From contig JAIRWY010000059.1 in NCBI GenBank assembly GCA_031268675.1, positions 1-45,057 of the forward strand: DNA of 45,057 nucleotides. Reading direction: 5' to 3'. A program made the position numbers and the translations under genes. Shown piece by piece: positions 1 to 6,539 of the stretch. The notes beneath the pieces were generated by a model, which searched no databases, was not told the origin of the DNA, and saw nothing but the letters and a program-made list of their open reading frames with translations. Every line of letters starts with the position of its first letter. Position 1 is the first letter of the stretch. This DNA is from Candidatus Ancillula glyptotermitis (GTDB taxonomy: Bacteria; Actinomycetota; Actinomycetes; Actinomycetales; Bifidobacteriaceae).

Positions 1-2
1 CA

Positions 3-116
3 AGTACAATAGGCTCAGTTGCACAAACTGGTGTTCCTGCTAATGTTCTTGGACTAGTTATGCTGATGATGTTGTTGCTTGGTGTTGGATTGGGAGTGCG
101 GAAAAGAACTGTGTAG
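3..116 (+). CDS. C-terminal end of a sortase-anchored surface protein (partial, 5' end outside window)
   Basis: Frame 3 is open from the window edge to a TAG at 114-116 and is too short for the ORF track. The visible 37 residues contain VAQTG, then a hydrophobic stretch (about 20 residues, LGLVMLMMLLLGVGLGV), then the basic tail RKRTV. That order (pentapeptide, membrane helix, positive tail) is the cell-wall sorting signal read by sortases. VAQTG is closer to the LAxTG motif of actinobacterial class E sortases than to LPxTG. Only the tail is visible, so the extracellular function cannot be given. Confidence 0.7.
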   Translation, partial: STIGSVAQTGVPANVLGLVMLMMLLLGVGLGVRKRTV

Positions 117-455
117 GACTGTGTAATGCAAGGCATTGCGCTGTTTGACGCTAGTGTAGATATTGCAGGTGCACGGAAACGGAGTGATTTATTTCATAAA
201 TCACTCCATAAACCTACAAGTTGTGGGACATACGAGCACAAGCAGAAATCGCGTGATTTTCATGCGAAAAATCACTCCTTTAATTGTCTGCTGATATCTA
301 TACTTCTTGATGAGTAAACAAGCCGCGTGATTTTCACAAATCATGCTATTGAAAACTGTTGCTGATAATGTGGTGCACAAGATCGTGCAATTCATCATAC
401 AGATTGCACTTTTACTTGCTGTTGTACTTATATTGTTAAAATATTGGCAAAATAT
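117..455. repeat. Gene-free region with a cluster of related hairpin palindromes
   Basis: No convincing gene lies between 117 and 491; the two 63-65 aa ORFs there overlap on opposite strands and look like nothing known. The region holds four short palindromes. At 125-137 is AATGC-AAG-GCATT. At 181-207 is a perfect 12-bp stem GGAGTGATTTAT with a TTC loop. At 253-275 are GTGATTTT/AAAATCAC arms. At 327-344 are GTGATTT/AAATCAT arms. The last three share the GTGATTT arm, spaced about 70 bases apart. None is followed by a T run, so they are not classical terminators, though they could act as 3'-end structures for the surface-protein mRNA. Confidence 0.65.
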
Positions 456-485
456 TTGACTGGAGATTAAAATTTGTGCTATAAT
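439..485 (+). promoter_or_regulatory. Promoter of the CxxC membrane protein gene, with an inverted repeat over the -35
   Basis: TTGACT at 456-461 and TATAAT at 480-485 are 18 bases apart, and TGc precedes the -10 (extended -10). The GTG start at 492 lies six bases after the -10, where transcription should begin, so the mRNA is predicted to be leaderless. An inverted repeat AAATATT-GGCAA-AATATTT (439-457) overlaps the -35 and could be an operator; that role is inference. Confidence 0.7.
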
Positions 486-491
486 GTAGCC

Positions 492-1034
492 GTGATTAAA
501 ACATTAGCGAAACTGTACTCAAAGCCAACTTCTTGGTTATTGAGTCTTGTTGTATTTTTTGCTTTGGCATTTTTACTTACTTTTTCTAATCTTGCTGCAT
601 TTTATGCAAGTTTGTTGGGGTCTAGTATAAGTGTTACTGACAAATTCAGTGTACTAGGGAATATATTCCTTAGCATTTTTACGAATGTGACTTCGTTGCA
701 AGGCGCATGCGTTGTCGTCATTTCACTAATACAGTCTGTTGCTGTGAGTGCAATTGTATACATAAAGTTGTACCAGCCTAAAGTGTGCAAAATTGGCAAA
801 AAAACTGGTGCTGCAACCATCTTTGGTTCAGTACTGATGTTTTTTACTGTTGGATGTACAGCTTGTGGAACATCAGTTTTACTTCCAGTTCTGACCCTAA
901 TACTAGGTACTGTATCTGCATCAGTTGCTGGAGCTGTAAGTAGTGCGATTTTAGTTGTCGCTTTTGTTTTAAGTCTAGTAGCTACTGCTAAACTGTTAAA
1001 TGATATACGCAAAGGAGATAACTCAAATGACTGA
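492..1034 (+). CDS. Small polytopic membrane protein with a GCTACG motif, possible thiol-redox partner of the adjacent DsbA-like protein
   Basis: I do not recognise the family. The 180-residue protein has about four hydrophobic helices (roughly 15-42, 52-94, 106-140, 143-168) and a CTAC motif at residues 122-125 inside GCTACGTS, plus Cys73 and Cys99. The GTG start at 492 is preferred over the ORF-track TTG at 474 because the TATAAT box is inside the longer version. It overlaps the downstream DsbA-like gene by eight bases, so the two are translationally coupled. A membrane CxxC protein coupled to an exported CPYC thioredoxin-fold protein suggests electron exchange between them, analogous to DsbB or VKOR with DsbA. 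It is neither by sequence that I can recognise. Confidence 0.75.
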   Translation: MIKTLAKLYSKPTSWLLSLVVFFALAFLLTFSNLAAFYASLLGSSISVTDKFSVLGNIFLSIFTNVTSLQGACVVVISLIQSVAVSAIVYIKLYQPKVCKIGKKTGAATIFGSVLMFFTVGCTACGTSVLLPVLTLILGTVSASVAGAVSSAILVVAFVLSLVATAKLLNDIRKGDNSND

Positions 1035-1812
1035 TAAAACATTCAAAGCAATTTTAATTTCAATAGGTGTTGTATTTGCAACATGTCTAGTTGTTGTAAT
1101 TTTGGTTTTTTCAAGTGGTTCTGGTAAAGATTCAGCAACAAGTAATGATAAATCAAAAAGTACAAGTATTGCAAGTCAATATAAACCACGTGCAGATTAT
1201 GCCGATCAACTTTCCCCCTCTTCGCCAGTTTGGAACCAGAGCATGCTTATTGGTGATTCTACTTCAAAGAACCACTTCATCGAGTATACAGACATGTTCT
1301 GCCCTTATTGCGCGAAGTTTAACCTTGCTCTTCACAGTTCGCAGGCAGATTTTGAGCAGAATTATATTCAACCCAAGAAGATGAATTTAGAGATACGGTT
1401 GGTGTCCATGCTAACTGATCATGAGAATTCTGATAAAGGTGGTGCATATACATATTGTGCTGCTAAAGAGAATAAGTTCCAAGAATATTACTCTGCGATG
1501 ATTCAGAAGGTTAATGAACAGTATTTCGCAAAGGGAATTGGTGCATATCACGGAGCACCAGATATTCCAATTCTACCTGATTCGTTCTTTGAGGATGAAT
1601 ATGCAAAAGCAGGATTGGACAAGCAGAAAATGACTGAGTGTATGCAAAAAGGTGAAGGTTTAAATGATCTAGGAGTTGCAACTGCAACCGCATCGCGGAA
1701 GTTGCCAAATGGACTTCCACATTTTGTGTTCAATACATTTACAACATCAGGATTTGATGATGGCGGATATTCTCGCATAAAGACCATGTTTAAAGCAGGA
1801 GGCGTTTCGTAG
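1027..1812 (+). CDS. Membrane-anchored DsbA-like thioredoxin-fold protein
   Basis: This is a 261-residue extracytoplasmic thiol-disulfide oxidoreductase of the DsbA/thioredoxin_4 type. One N-terminal membrane anchor (about residues 8-28) is followed by a Ser/Lys-rich linker. The thioredoxin fold carries the active site FCPYC at residues 91-95. Further Cys at about 144 and 205 and the LP at about 230-231 (cis-proline position) fit a DsbA fold. The ATG at 1027 is chosen because AAAGGAG lies nine bases upstream; the ORF-track start at 1000 lies within the preceding gene. It overlaps the CTAC membrane protein gene by eight bases and ends immediately before ldh. CPYC is typical of oxidising DsbA proteins, so a role in disulfide formation in exported proteins is likely. 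The substrates are unknown. Confidence 0.88.
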   Translation: MTDKTFKAILISIGVVFATCLVVVILVFSSGSGKDSATSNDKSKSTSIASQYKPRADYADQLSPSSPVWNQSMLIGDSTSKNHFIEYTDMFCPYCAKFNLALHSSQADFEQNYIQPKKMNLEIRLVSMLTDHENSDKGGAYTYCAAKENKFQEYYSAMIQKVNEQYFAKGIGAYHGAPDIPILPDSFFEDEYAKAGLDKQKMTECMQKGEGLNDLGVATATASRKLPNGLPHFVFNTFTTSGFDDGGYSRIKTMFKAGGVS

Positions 1813-2775
1813 ATGACCAGTAGTAGTAATTACAAGGTAACAATTGTTGGTGCAGGTGCAGTTGGGGCAACGACTGCGTTTGCTCTTGCTTCGGCAGGTA
1901 TTGCTAGAGAGATTGTGCTACTTGATGTGAATCTAAAGCGCGCACAAGCTGAGCAACTTGATATAATGCATGGTAGTCTTTTTTATCCAGCAGCTGATAT
2001 TAGGGCAACTGGAAATAGTGAAGATGCGGCATTATCTGATGTTATTGTAATTACTGCAGGTGCTCGTCAAAAACCTGGTCAAACTCGTATAGATCTTGCT
2101 GGTGATACAATTGAAATTATGCAGAGTTTGCTACCACCTTTAGTTCAAGTTGCACCAGATGCGATTTACTTGGTGGTTGCTAATCCAGTGGACATTGTTA
2201 CTTATGTGTGCCAGGAAATTAGCGGACTTTCGCATACTCAGGTGTTTGGATCTGGTACCGTTCTCGATTCGTCGCGCCTTAGAACTCTGCTTGCTGAGCG
2301 CACAGGTGTTAACCCCAAGAGCATTCATGCATATATTGCTGGAGAACACGGAGATTCTGAAATACCACTATGGTCATCGGCAACAATCGGGAATATTGGA
2401 CTACTTGATTATAAGGCGATACCAGGTTTTGAGCCACTTACTGCTAATGTGCGCAATGATATATACAAAAAAGTTGTTGATTCCGCATACCGCGTAATTG
2501 ATGGAAAAGGAGTTACCAATTATGCAATTGCGCTCGCATGTGTTGATATTATTACATGTATTGCTCGCGATGAACGCCGTATAATGCCGTTGTCGACTCG
2601 TGTTGAAAATCTTGAAAGCGTTGAATGTGTCTGTATGAGTTTGCCACTAGTTGTTGGAGGTACTGGAATTGTCAGCCAATTGAAGCCATCATTGTCTACT
2701 GATGAACTGGTTGGATTGCAGTCTAGTGCAGCATTTTTAAGTGAAACACTTGCAAATTTCGGGTATGGTAAATAA
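1813..2775 (+). CDS. ldh: L-lactate dehydrogenase
   Basis: This 320-residue NAD-dependent enzyme reduces pyruvate to L-lactate in the cytoplasm, regenerating NAD+ in fermentation. The Rossmann motif GAGAVG is at residues 13-18. The substrate loop AGARQKPGQTR carries Gln86 at the position that distinguishes lactate from malate dehydrogenases. NPVD is near 124-127, GTVLDSSR near 148-155, and the catalytic His is in GEHGDSE (His179). The ATG directly follows the TAG of the DsbA-like gene, so translation is probably coupled. TilS follows 17 bases later. Length and motif order are normal for the family. Co-transcription from the promoter at 456-485 is likely, as no promoter is evident between the genes. 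Confidence 0.95.
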   Translation: MTSSSNYKVTIVGAGAVGATTAFALASAGIAREIVLLDVNLKRAQAEQLDIMHGSLFYPAADIRATGNSEDAALSDVIVITAGARQKPGQTRIDLAGDTIEIMQSLLPPLVQVAPDAIYLVVANPVDIVTYVCQEISGLSHTQVFGSGTVLDSSRLRTLLAERTGVNPKSIHAYIAGEHGDSEIPLWSSATIGNIGLLDYKAIPGFEPLTANVRNDIYKKVVDSAYRVIDGKGVTNYAIALACVDIITCIARDERRIMPLSTRVENLESVECVCMSLPLVVGGTGIVSQLKPSLSTDELVGLQSSAAFLSETLANFGYGK

Positions 2776-2792
2776 CAACTGCCTGTGAAGAA

Positions 2793-3848
2793 ATGAATCT
2801 GAAAAAATCGCGCGCCGAACAACAGGCAATTGGAGCATTAAAAGGTGCTCTAAAGCGGACTAGTGCATGCATAGGGCAGGACTTTGATGTTGCTGTTGCA
2901 GTTTCTGGAGGTGCAGATTCGCTTGCACTTGCCACAACAGTATCAAAAGTGTTGGGCAAAGGAAACTTCTTTTCAATTACAGTTGATCATGGTCTTCAAC
3001 CAAAATCTGATGATGTATCAAAAAGTGCTGCTATACAATGTCTTGAGTTGGGTGCGCGAGTTGCAATTCAGGAAAAAGTTTCAATTCAAGGTGCTGCAAA
3101 TTTGGAAGCTAAGGCACGAGATGCTCGTTATGAAGTATTTCGGAAAATAATTACTCAGCATGAAAATGAACATATGCAAAAACTTGTTGTATTACTTGCG
3201 CATACGCTAGATGACCAGGCGGAAACTGTTTTGCTAGGTCTTTCAAGAGGTTCTGGAACAAGTGCGCTTTTTGGAATGTCTGAATTTACCAATAACTACT
3301 TACGGCCTTTTCTTGCGGTTAGACGTAGTCAGACTGAAGAAATTTGCACGGCGAATGGTTTGGACTACTGGATTGATCCGACTAATAGTTGTGCAGAAGA
3401 AGATGATTTGTCTAAATTTCCAATGCGTTCAAAAGTGCGAAGTTTATTATTGCCCAAGTTTGAGTGTCTATTTCCTGGTATTCGCAAAAACTTGGCTCGC
3501 ACAGCAACAATTCTTGGTGCAGATAGTATTTACCTAGAAAAAGTTGCGCGTGATGAATATGAAAACTGCATAAGTATGTACAAGAATGAAGTAGAACTTA
3601 GTATAGAGAAGTTGCAATTACTAGAATATGCTTTGCGATGGAGAATTATACGAATATGGTGTAAAACTCATGCAGATTCCGAACAACATTCATTTGAACG
3701 CATTTTGGAAATTGATAGGCGTTTAATTCAACTTAACGGTTTGGGCGGTAGAAATATTGAATTACCAGGCAAAAAAATTGTGCATAGAACTAAACGAAAT
3801 ACACTTCAACTACAAAACGTTATTCCACTCGCGCTTAAGGAACATTAG
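2793..3848 (+). CDS. tilS: tRNA(Ile)-lysidine synthase
   Basis: TilS attaches lysine to C34 of the tRNA-Ile with CAU anticodon, an ATP-dependent step that switches decoding from AUG to AUA. The N-terminal PP-loop SGGADS is at residues 38-43, followed by the VDHGLQP and AHTLDDQAETVL segments typical of TilS. At 351 residues it is shorter than the E. coli protein and close to actinobacterial forms lacking the full C-terminal domains. It follows ldh closely on the same strand. Its last 39 bases overlap, in antisense, the 3' end of the S8 protease gene; both frames look genuinely coding to their stops. Confidence 0.92.
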   Translation: MNLKKSRAEQQAIGALKGALKRTSACIGQDFDVAVAVSGGADSLALATTVSKVLGKGNFFSITVDHGLQPKSDDVSKSAAIQCLELGARVAIQEKVSIQGAANLEAKARDARYEVFRKIITQHENEHMQKLVVLLAHTLDDQAETVLLGLSRGSGTSALFGMSEFTNNYLRPFLAVRRSQTEEICTANGLDYWIDPTNSCAEEDDLSKFPMRSKVRSLLLPKFECLFPGIRKNLARTATILGADSIYLEKVARDEYENCISMYKNEVELSIEKLQLLEYALRWRIIRIWCKTHADSEQHSFERILEIDRRLIQLNGLGGRNIELPGKKIVHRTKRNTLQLQNVIPLALKEH

Positions 3849-6095
3849 CATATTGTCTCTGCGCAAAGTTGCCATTGGTGCATAAATACTGTGAGCAGCA
3901 TCAACGCCAAGTGTTATTCCATTGTTTTTTGCCCAGCAAATAGAACTTCTTGTTTCAGTATCTTGTATATCTAAAATGTCCGAAAAATCGCAACTGGTTA
4001 TCTGCAAAATTCCACCTGCAAATCTATGTAAGAATAGTGCCATCTGACTTCTTAGTACAGGGGCATTAGGGTCATAAAAGGATGTGGTTATTGTTATGCC
4101 TTTTGAGGATAGCCATTGAATTTCCTTGTAGAATTGGTGAGTTGTTGGGACATCTTGAAAATTGGATGTTGCTGGTGGTACAAAGTTTGGTTCTCCTGCA
4201 AGTCGGTATAAAAATGCTGCCATTTGAGCCCTTGTAACACTCTCTGCAGGCATAAAATGCACTGTGTCAACGCCAGTTGTAATTCCATGGTTAAGACCCC
4301 ACAATATGGATTCTGCTACCTCTGGATTTGCATCCACTTCAAGATCTACATCTGTAAATGGAAGAGTTTGTATATTATTTTTCACGCTGAGTTCCACAGT
4401 GCGCGGCTCTCTTGATACTAATGGAGTAGAATTGCCAGCTTGATTTCTTGCAACAACATTAATATAATAATGACCAGGCATCATATTTTCAGCTGTGAAT
4501 GTGTGTGTTTCGCTTGGTAAAATTACAACTCTAACAGTTGCTCCACTGCTGTTTGTAATTGTCAACAAATAGTCGTCAACAGGTTTTTCTTTTGATGCAG
4601 TTGGTTCAACCCAGTTGATTTGTATATTTTTCTCATTATTTATGCTGCTTGATAGACCAGTTGGTGCATCTGGAACTGTGATTGGCTCTGGCGTTGGCGT
4701 TGGACCTAATGCTTTAACTACCTCTACTGAATGAGCTACATCAAGTAATCCATTGCCAAAATACTGATCCTTTCCATGATCACCTATATCTCTTGCGCCA
4801 GTATATAATGCATCTTTTACTTGAGCAACTGTTAAATCTGGCTTGAAACGATATAAAAGTGCAGCAGCAGCAGCAACTAATGGTGCAGAATACGAAGTCC
4901 CAGAACCAGTGAAATTACCAGTTTGAATACTATTACCACTTTCCGTTGCAAGTATGGATACATTATCTCCGCCTGCTACTATATCAATTTTGTTGCCATA
5001 ACAGGAAAAAGATGCATGGTTTTCTGTACTGGTTGTGGATCCAACTGAAATGACATAATCATCTGATGCGGGGTAGTTTATACTTGTGTTGCCATCATTA
5101 CCAGCGGCAGCAACTATAACAACATGCTTTTCTTTTGCAACTTGTATCGCCGCAGCAATATCTTGAGCTACTCCATGAGTTCCAAGTGAAATGTTAAGGA
5201 CTTTACAGTTGTCAACTAATACTGCATATTTAATGGCATTTGCAATATCTGCACTGCTCATATCTGCACTGTTCTGCATGGTTTTATAGAAACTAATAGG
5301 TGTGTCATATGCTGCACCCGCAATACCAGTTCCATTGTTTACACTTGCTCCAATTAAAGATGCAACATTTGTTCCATGCTCTTTTTTTGTATTTGCTCCA
5401 GTTATACTATCAGGTGTGGTATTAGTATTCGCACATAGAGTTGATGAATTGATATCTATTGTAGTTACATATGTAAACGTGCAGCCAGATTGAATGGTTC
5501 CTTGTGTGTTGTCTGTTTGGTAATATGCAGTATCAATAACACCAATTTTTACATTGTTCTTTGAATCTTCTGTCAGTTCTGACCAGACAGAGTTAAATTT
5601 TGAGCCACCTTGATTACTCTTGAGCGGATAACCACCAGCATTAGTAAAACCTGGGTCATTGGGAGTTGCAGTATATGCTAGTACATGCATTCTCTTGGAC
5701 CTTTGAACAGAATCGTATAGACCTGTCTCATTCAGTTCATCAATAATTTCATCAATATTTGTGTCAACTTTTAGAGTTAGAGTAGGATTAAACGGCATTC
5801 TTTCACCCAAAAGCAGCAAATTGTCAACTTCTTGTTTATTGGTCAGTTCTGGAATGTTTTGGACACTACTAAATACATCTCGAATATTTACATCATCTTT
5901 TGGGGTTGCACTAATAACTCCATCAATTGTATCCAAACCAGTTTCTGTATCCAAACCAGTTTCCTCCATCTGGCTGACTGCAACTGCGTTGGCGGTGTTC
6001 AGCGACAAAGTAACCCCACAGTTTAACGCTGTTGTTAAAACCAACACAAAAATCGCTAATGCAGATATTCTACTAAATGCTCCACTTTTAATCAT
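3810..6095 (-). CDS. Secreted subtilisin-like (S8) serine protease with FN3 domain and three SLH-like repeats
   Basis: This is an exported 761-residue protease. A signal peptide is clear (MIKSGAFSR, hydrophobic core, then NTANA). A pro-region precedes the S8 catalytic domain. The triad is Asp188 (VIDTA), His240 (EHGTNVA) and Ser401 (GSGTSYSAP), with oxyanion Asn333 (AAAGNDG). An FN3-like domain (about 475-570) follows. Three SLH-like repeats with ITTGVD and VTRAQMAAFLYRLAG-type sequence end the protein, probably attaching it to the cell wall. The start is taken at 6095, not the ORF-track 6173. TATAAT sits six bases before this ATG, and the signal peptide begins here. The Asp motif is DTA rather than the usual DTG/DSG. 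Confidence 0.92.
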   Translation of the reverse strand: MIKSGAFSRISALAIFVLVLTTALNCGVTLSLNTANAVAVSQMEETGLDTETGLDTIDGVISATPKDDVNIRDVFSSVQNIPELTNKQEVDNLLLLGERMPFNPTLTLKVDTNIDEIIDELNETGLYDSVQRSKRMHVLAYTATPNDPGFTNAGGYPLKSNQGGSKFNSVWSELTEDSKNNVKIGVIDTAYYQTDNTQGTIQSGCTFTYVTTIDINSSTLCANTNTTPDSITGANTKKEHGTNVASLIGASVNNGTGIAGAAYDTPISFYKTMQNSADMSSADIANAIKYAVLVDNCKVLNISLGTHGVAQDIAAAIQVAKEKHVVIVAAAGNDGNTSINYPASDDYVISVGSTTSTENHASFSCYGNKIDIVAGGDNVSILATESGNSIQTGNFTGSGTSYSAPLVAAAAALLYRFKPDLTVAQVKDALYTGARDIGDHGKDQYFGNGLLDVAHSVEVVKALGPTPTPEPITVPDAPTGLSSSINNEKNIQINWVEPTASKEKPVDDYLLTITNSSGATVRVVILPSETHTFTAENMMPGHYYINVVARNQAGNSTPLVSREPRTVELSVKNNIQTLPFTDVDLEVDANPEVAESILWGLNHGITTGVDTVHFMPAESVTRAQMAAFLYRLAGEPNFVPPATSNFQDVPTTHQFYKEIQWLSSKGITITTSFYDPNAPVLRSQMALFLHRFAGGILQITSCDFSDILDIQDTETRSSICWAKNNGITLGVDAAHSIYAPMATLRRDNMLMFLKREWNNVL

Positions 6096-6101
6096 GCTAA
6101 C

Positions 6102-6129
6102 ATTATACCACAGGGGGGTATGACATTTT
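6102..6129 (-). promoter_or_regulatory. Leaderless promoter of the S8 protease gene with the AAAATGTCATA element
   Basis: On the minus strand TGTGG-TATAAT (extended -10, TATAAT complement at 6102-6107) ends six bases before the ATG at 6095. Upstream, after six C residues, comes AAAATGTCATA (6119-6129). The same element occurs before the -10 of the DEAD-box and phosphatase genes. There is no good TTGACA at the normal distance. Confidence 0.65.
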
Positions 6130-6150
6130 GGGCTTATATTTGCCTTCCAC

Positions 6151-6318
6151 TTACTTAATGATGCAATTTTCATCTAAATTTTTCACTGCACCGCTTATTA
6201 ACAGCAACACCAATACAACTTTTAGAATAACAGAAACATTAACACCAGCATTAGCAGTAGTAAAACCATCAACCTCATCAGAAGTTGTATTAACCACTTT
6301 AACACTTCCTAATGCCAT
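6151..6318 (-). CDS. Possible small membrane protein upstream of the S8 protease gene (55 aa)
   Basis: An unlisted minus-strand reading frame encodes about 55 residues from ATG 6318 (GTG 6321 and TTG 6324 are in-frame alternatives). It ends at TAA 6151. It has a hydrophobic segment NVSVILKVVLVLLLISGAV and hydrophobic residues at the amino end (ALGSVKVV). Codon use (GTT, GCT, ACT, GGT, GAT) matches neighbouring real genes. No clear Shine-Dalgarno site precedes it. A TATAAT on the minus strand lies about 40 bases upstream. I do not recognise it; it may be a real small protein or a remnant. The plus-strand 73-aa ORF across it looks like its shadow. Confidence 0.35.
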   Translation of the reverse strand: MALGSVKVVNTTSDEVDGFTTANAGVNVSVILKVVLVLLLISGAVKNLDENCIIK

Positions 6319-6507
6319 CACCAAGACTAAAAAAACTGCTTTGATATGATATTAAATATTCATTATATATTCAGTGTCATCTGCAAAAGAAACCGAATAT
6401 TGCCGTAATATCACCAAAAGAAACTTCTTCCATTATTAAACATTTGAAATTTGCTTAAAGTTTGCTTAAAGTTTCACTTTAATATTCCCCAAGAACTAAT
6501 CTGAGGT
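6319..6507. promoter_or_regulatory. Intergenic region with an 11-bp tandem repeat upstream of the DEAD-box gene
   Basis: The divergent S8 and helicase genes are 444 bases apart. Apart from the small ORF at 6151-6318 I see no gene. At 6450-6471 TTTGCTTAAAG occurs twice in tandem with a period of 11 bases, about one helical turn. It lies about 55-80 bases upstream of the helicase -10. Such head-to-tail 11-bp repeats are the usual layout of OmpR/PhoB-family binding sites; binding here is inference. Confidence 0.4.
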
Positions 6508-6533
6508 AAAATGTCATAGGACTGTGGTATAAT
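6508..6533 (+). promoter_or_regulatory. Leaderless promoter of the DEAD-box helicase gene with the AAAATGTCATA element
   Basis: AAAATGTCATA (6508-6518), four bases, TGTGG, then TATAAT (6528-6533). The GTG start is six bases later at 6540. Element and spacing match the promoter of the phosphatase gene at 44544-44569. Confidence 0.65.
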
Positions 6534-6539
6534 GAAGTT

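Noticed and set aside
126-398. ORFs of 63 aa (+) and 65 aa (-) upstream of the first full gene
   Set aside because: They overlap each other, run through hairpin repeats, lack ribosome binding sites and have no recognisable content.
6128-6349. 73-aa plus-strand ORF upstream of the S8 protease
   Set aside because: It crosses the S8 promoter region and is antisense to a more gene-like small frame; composition looks like a shadow.
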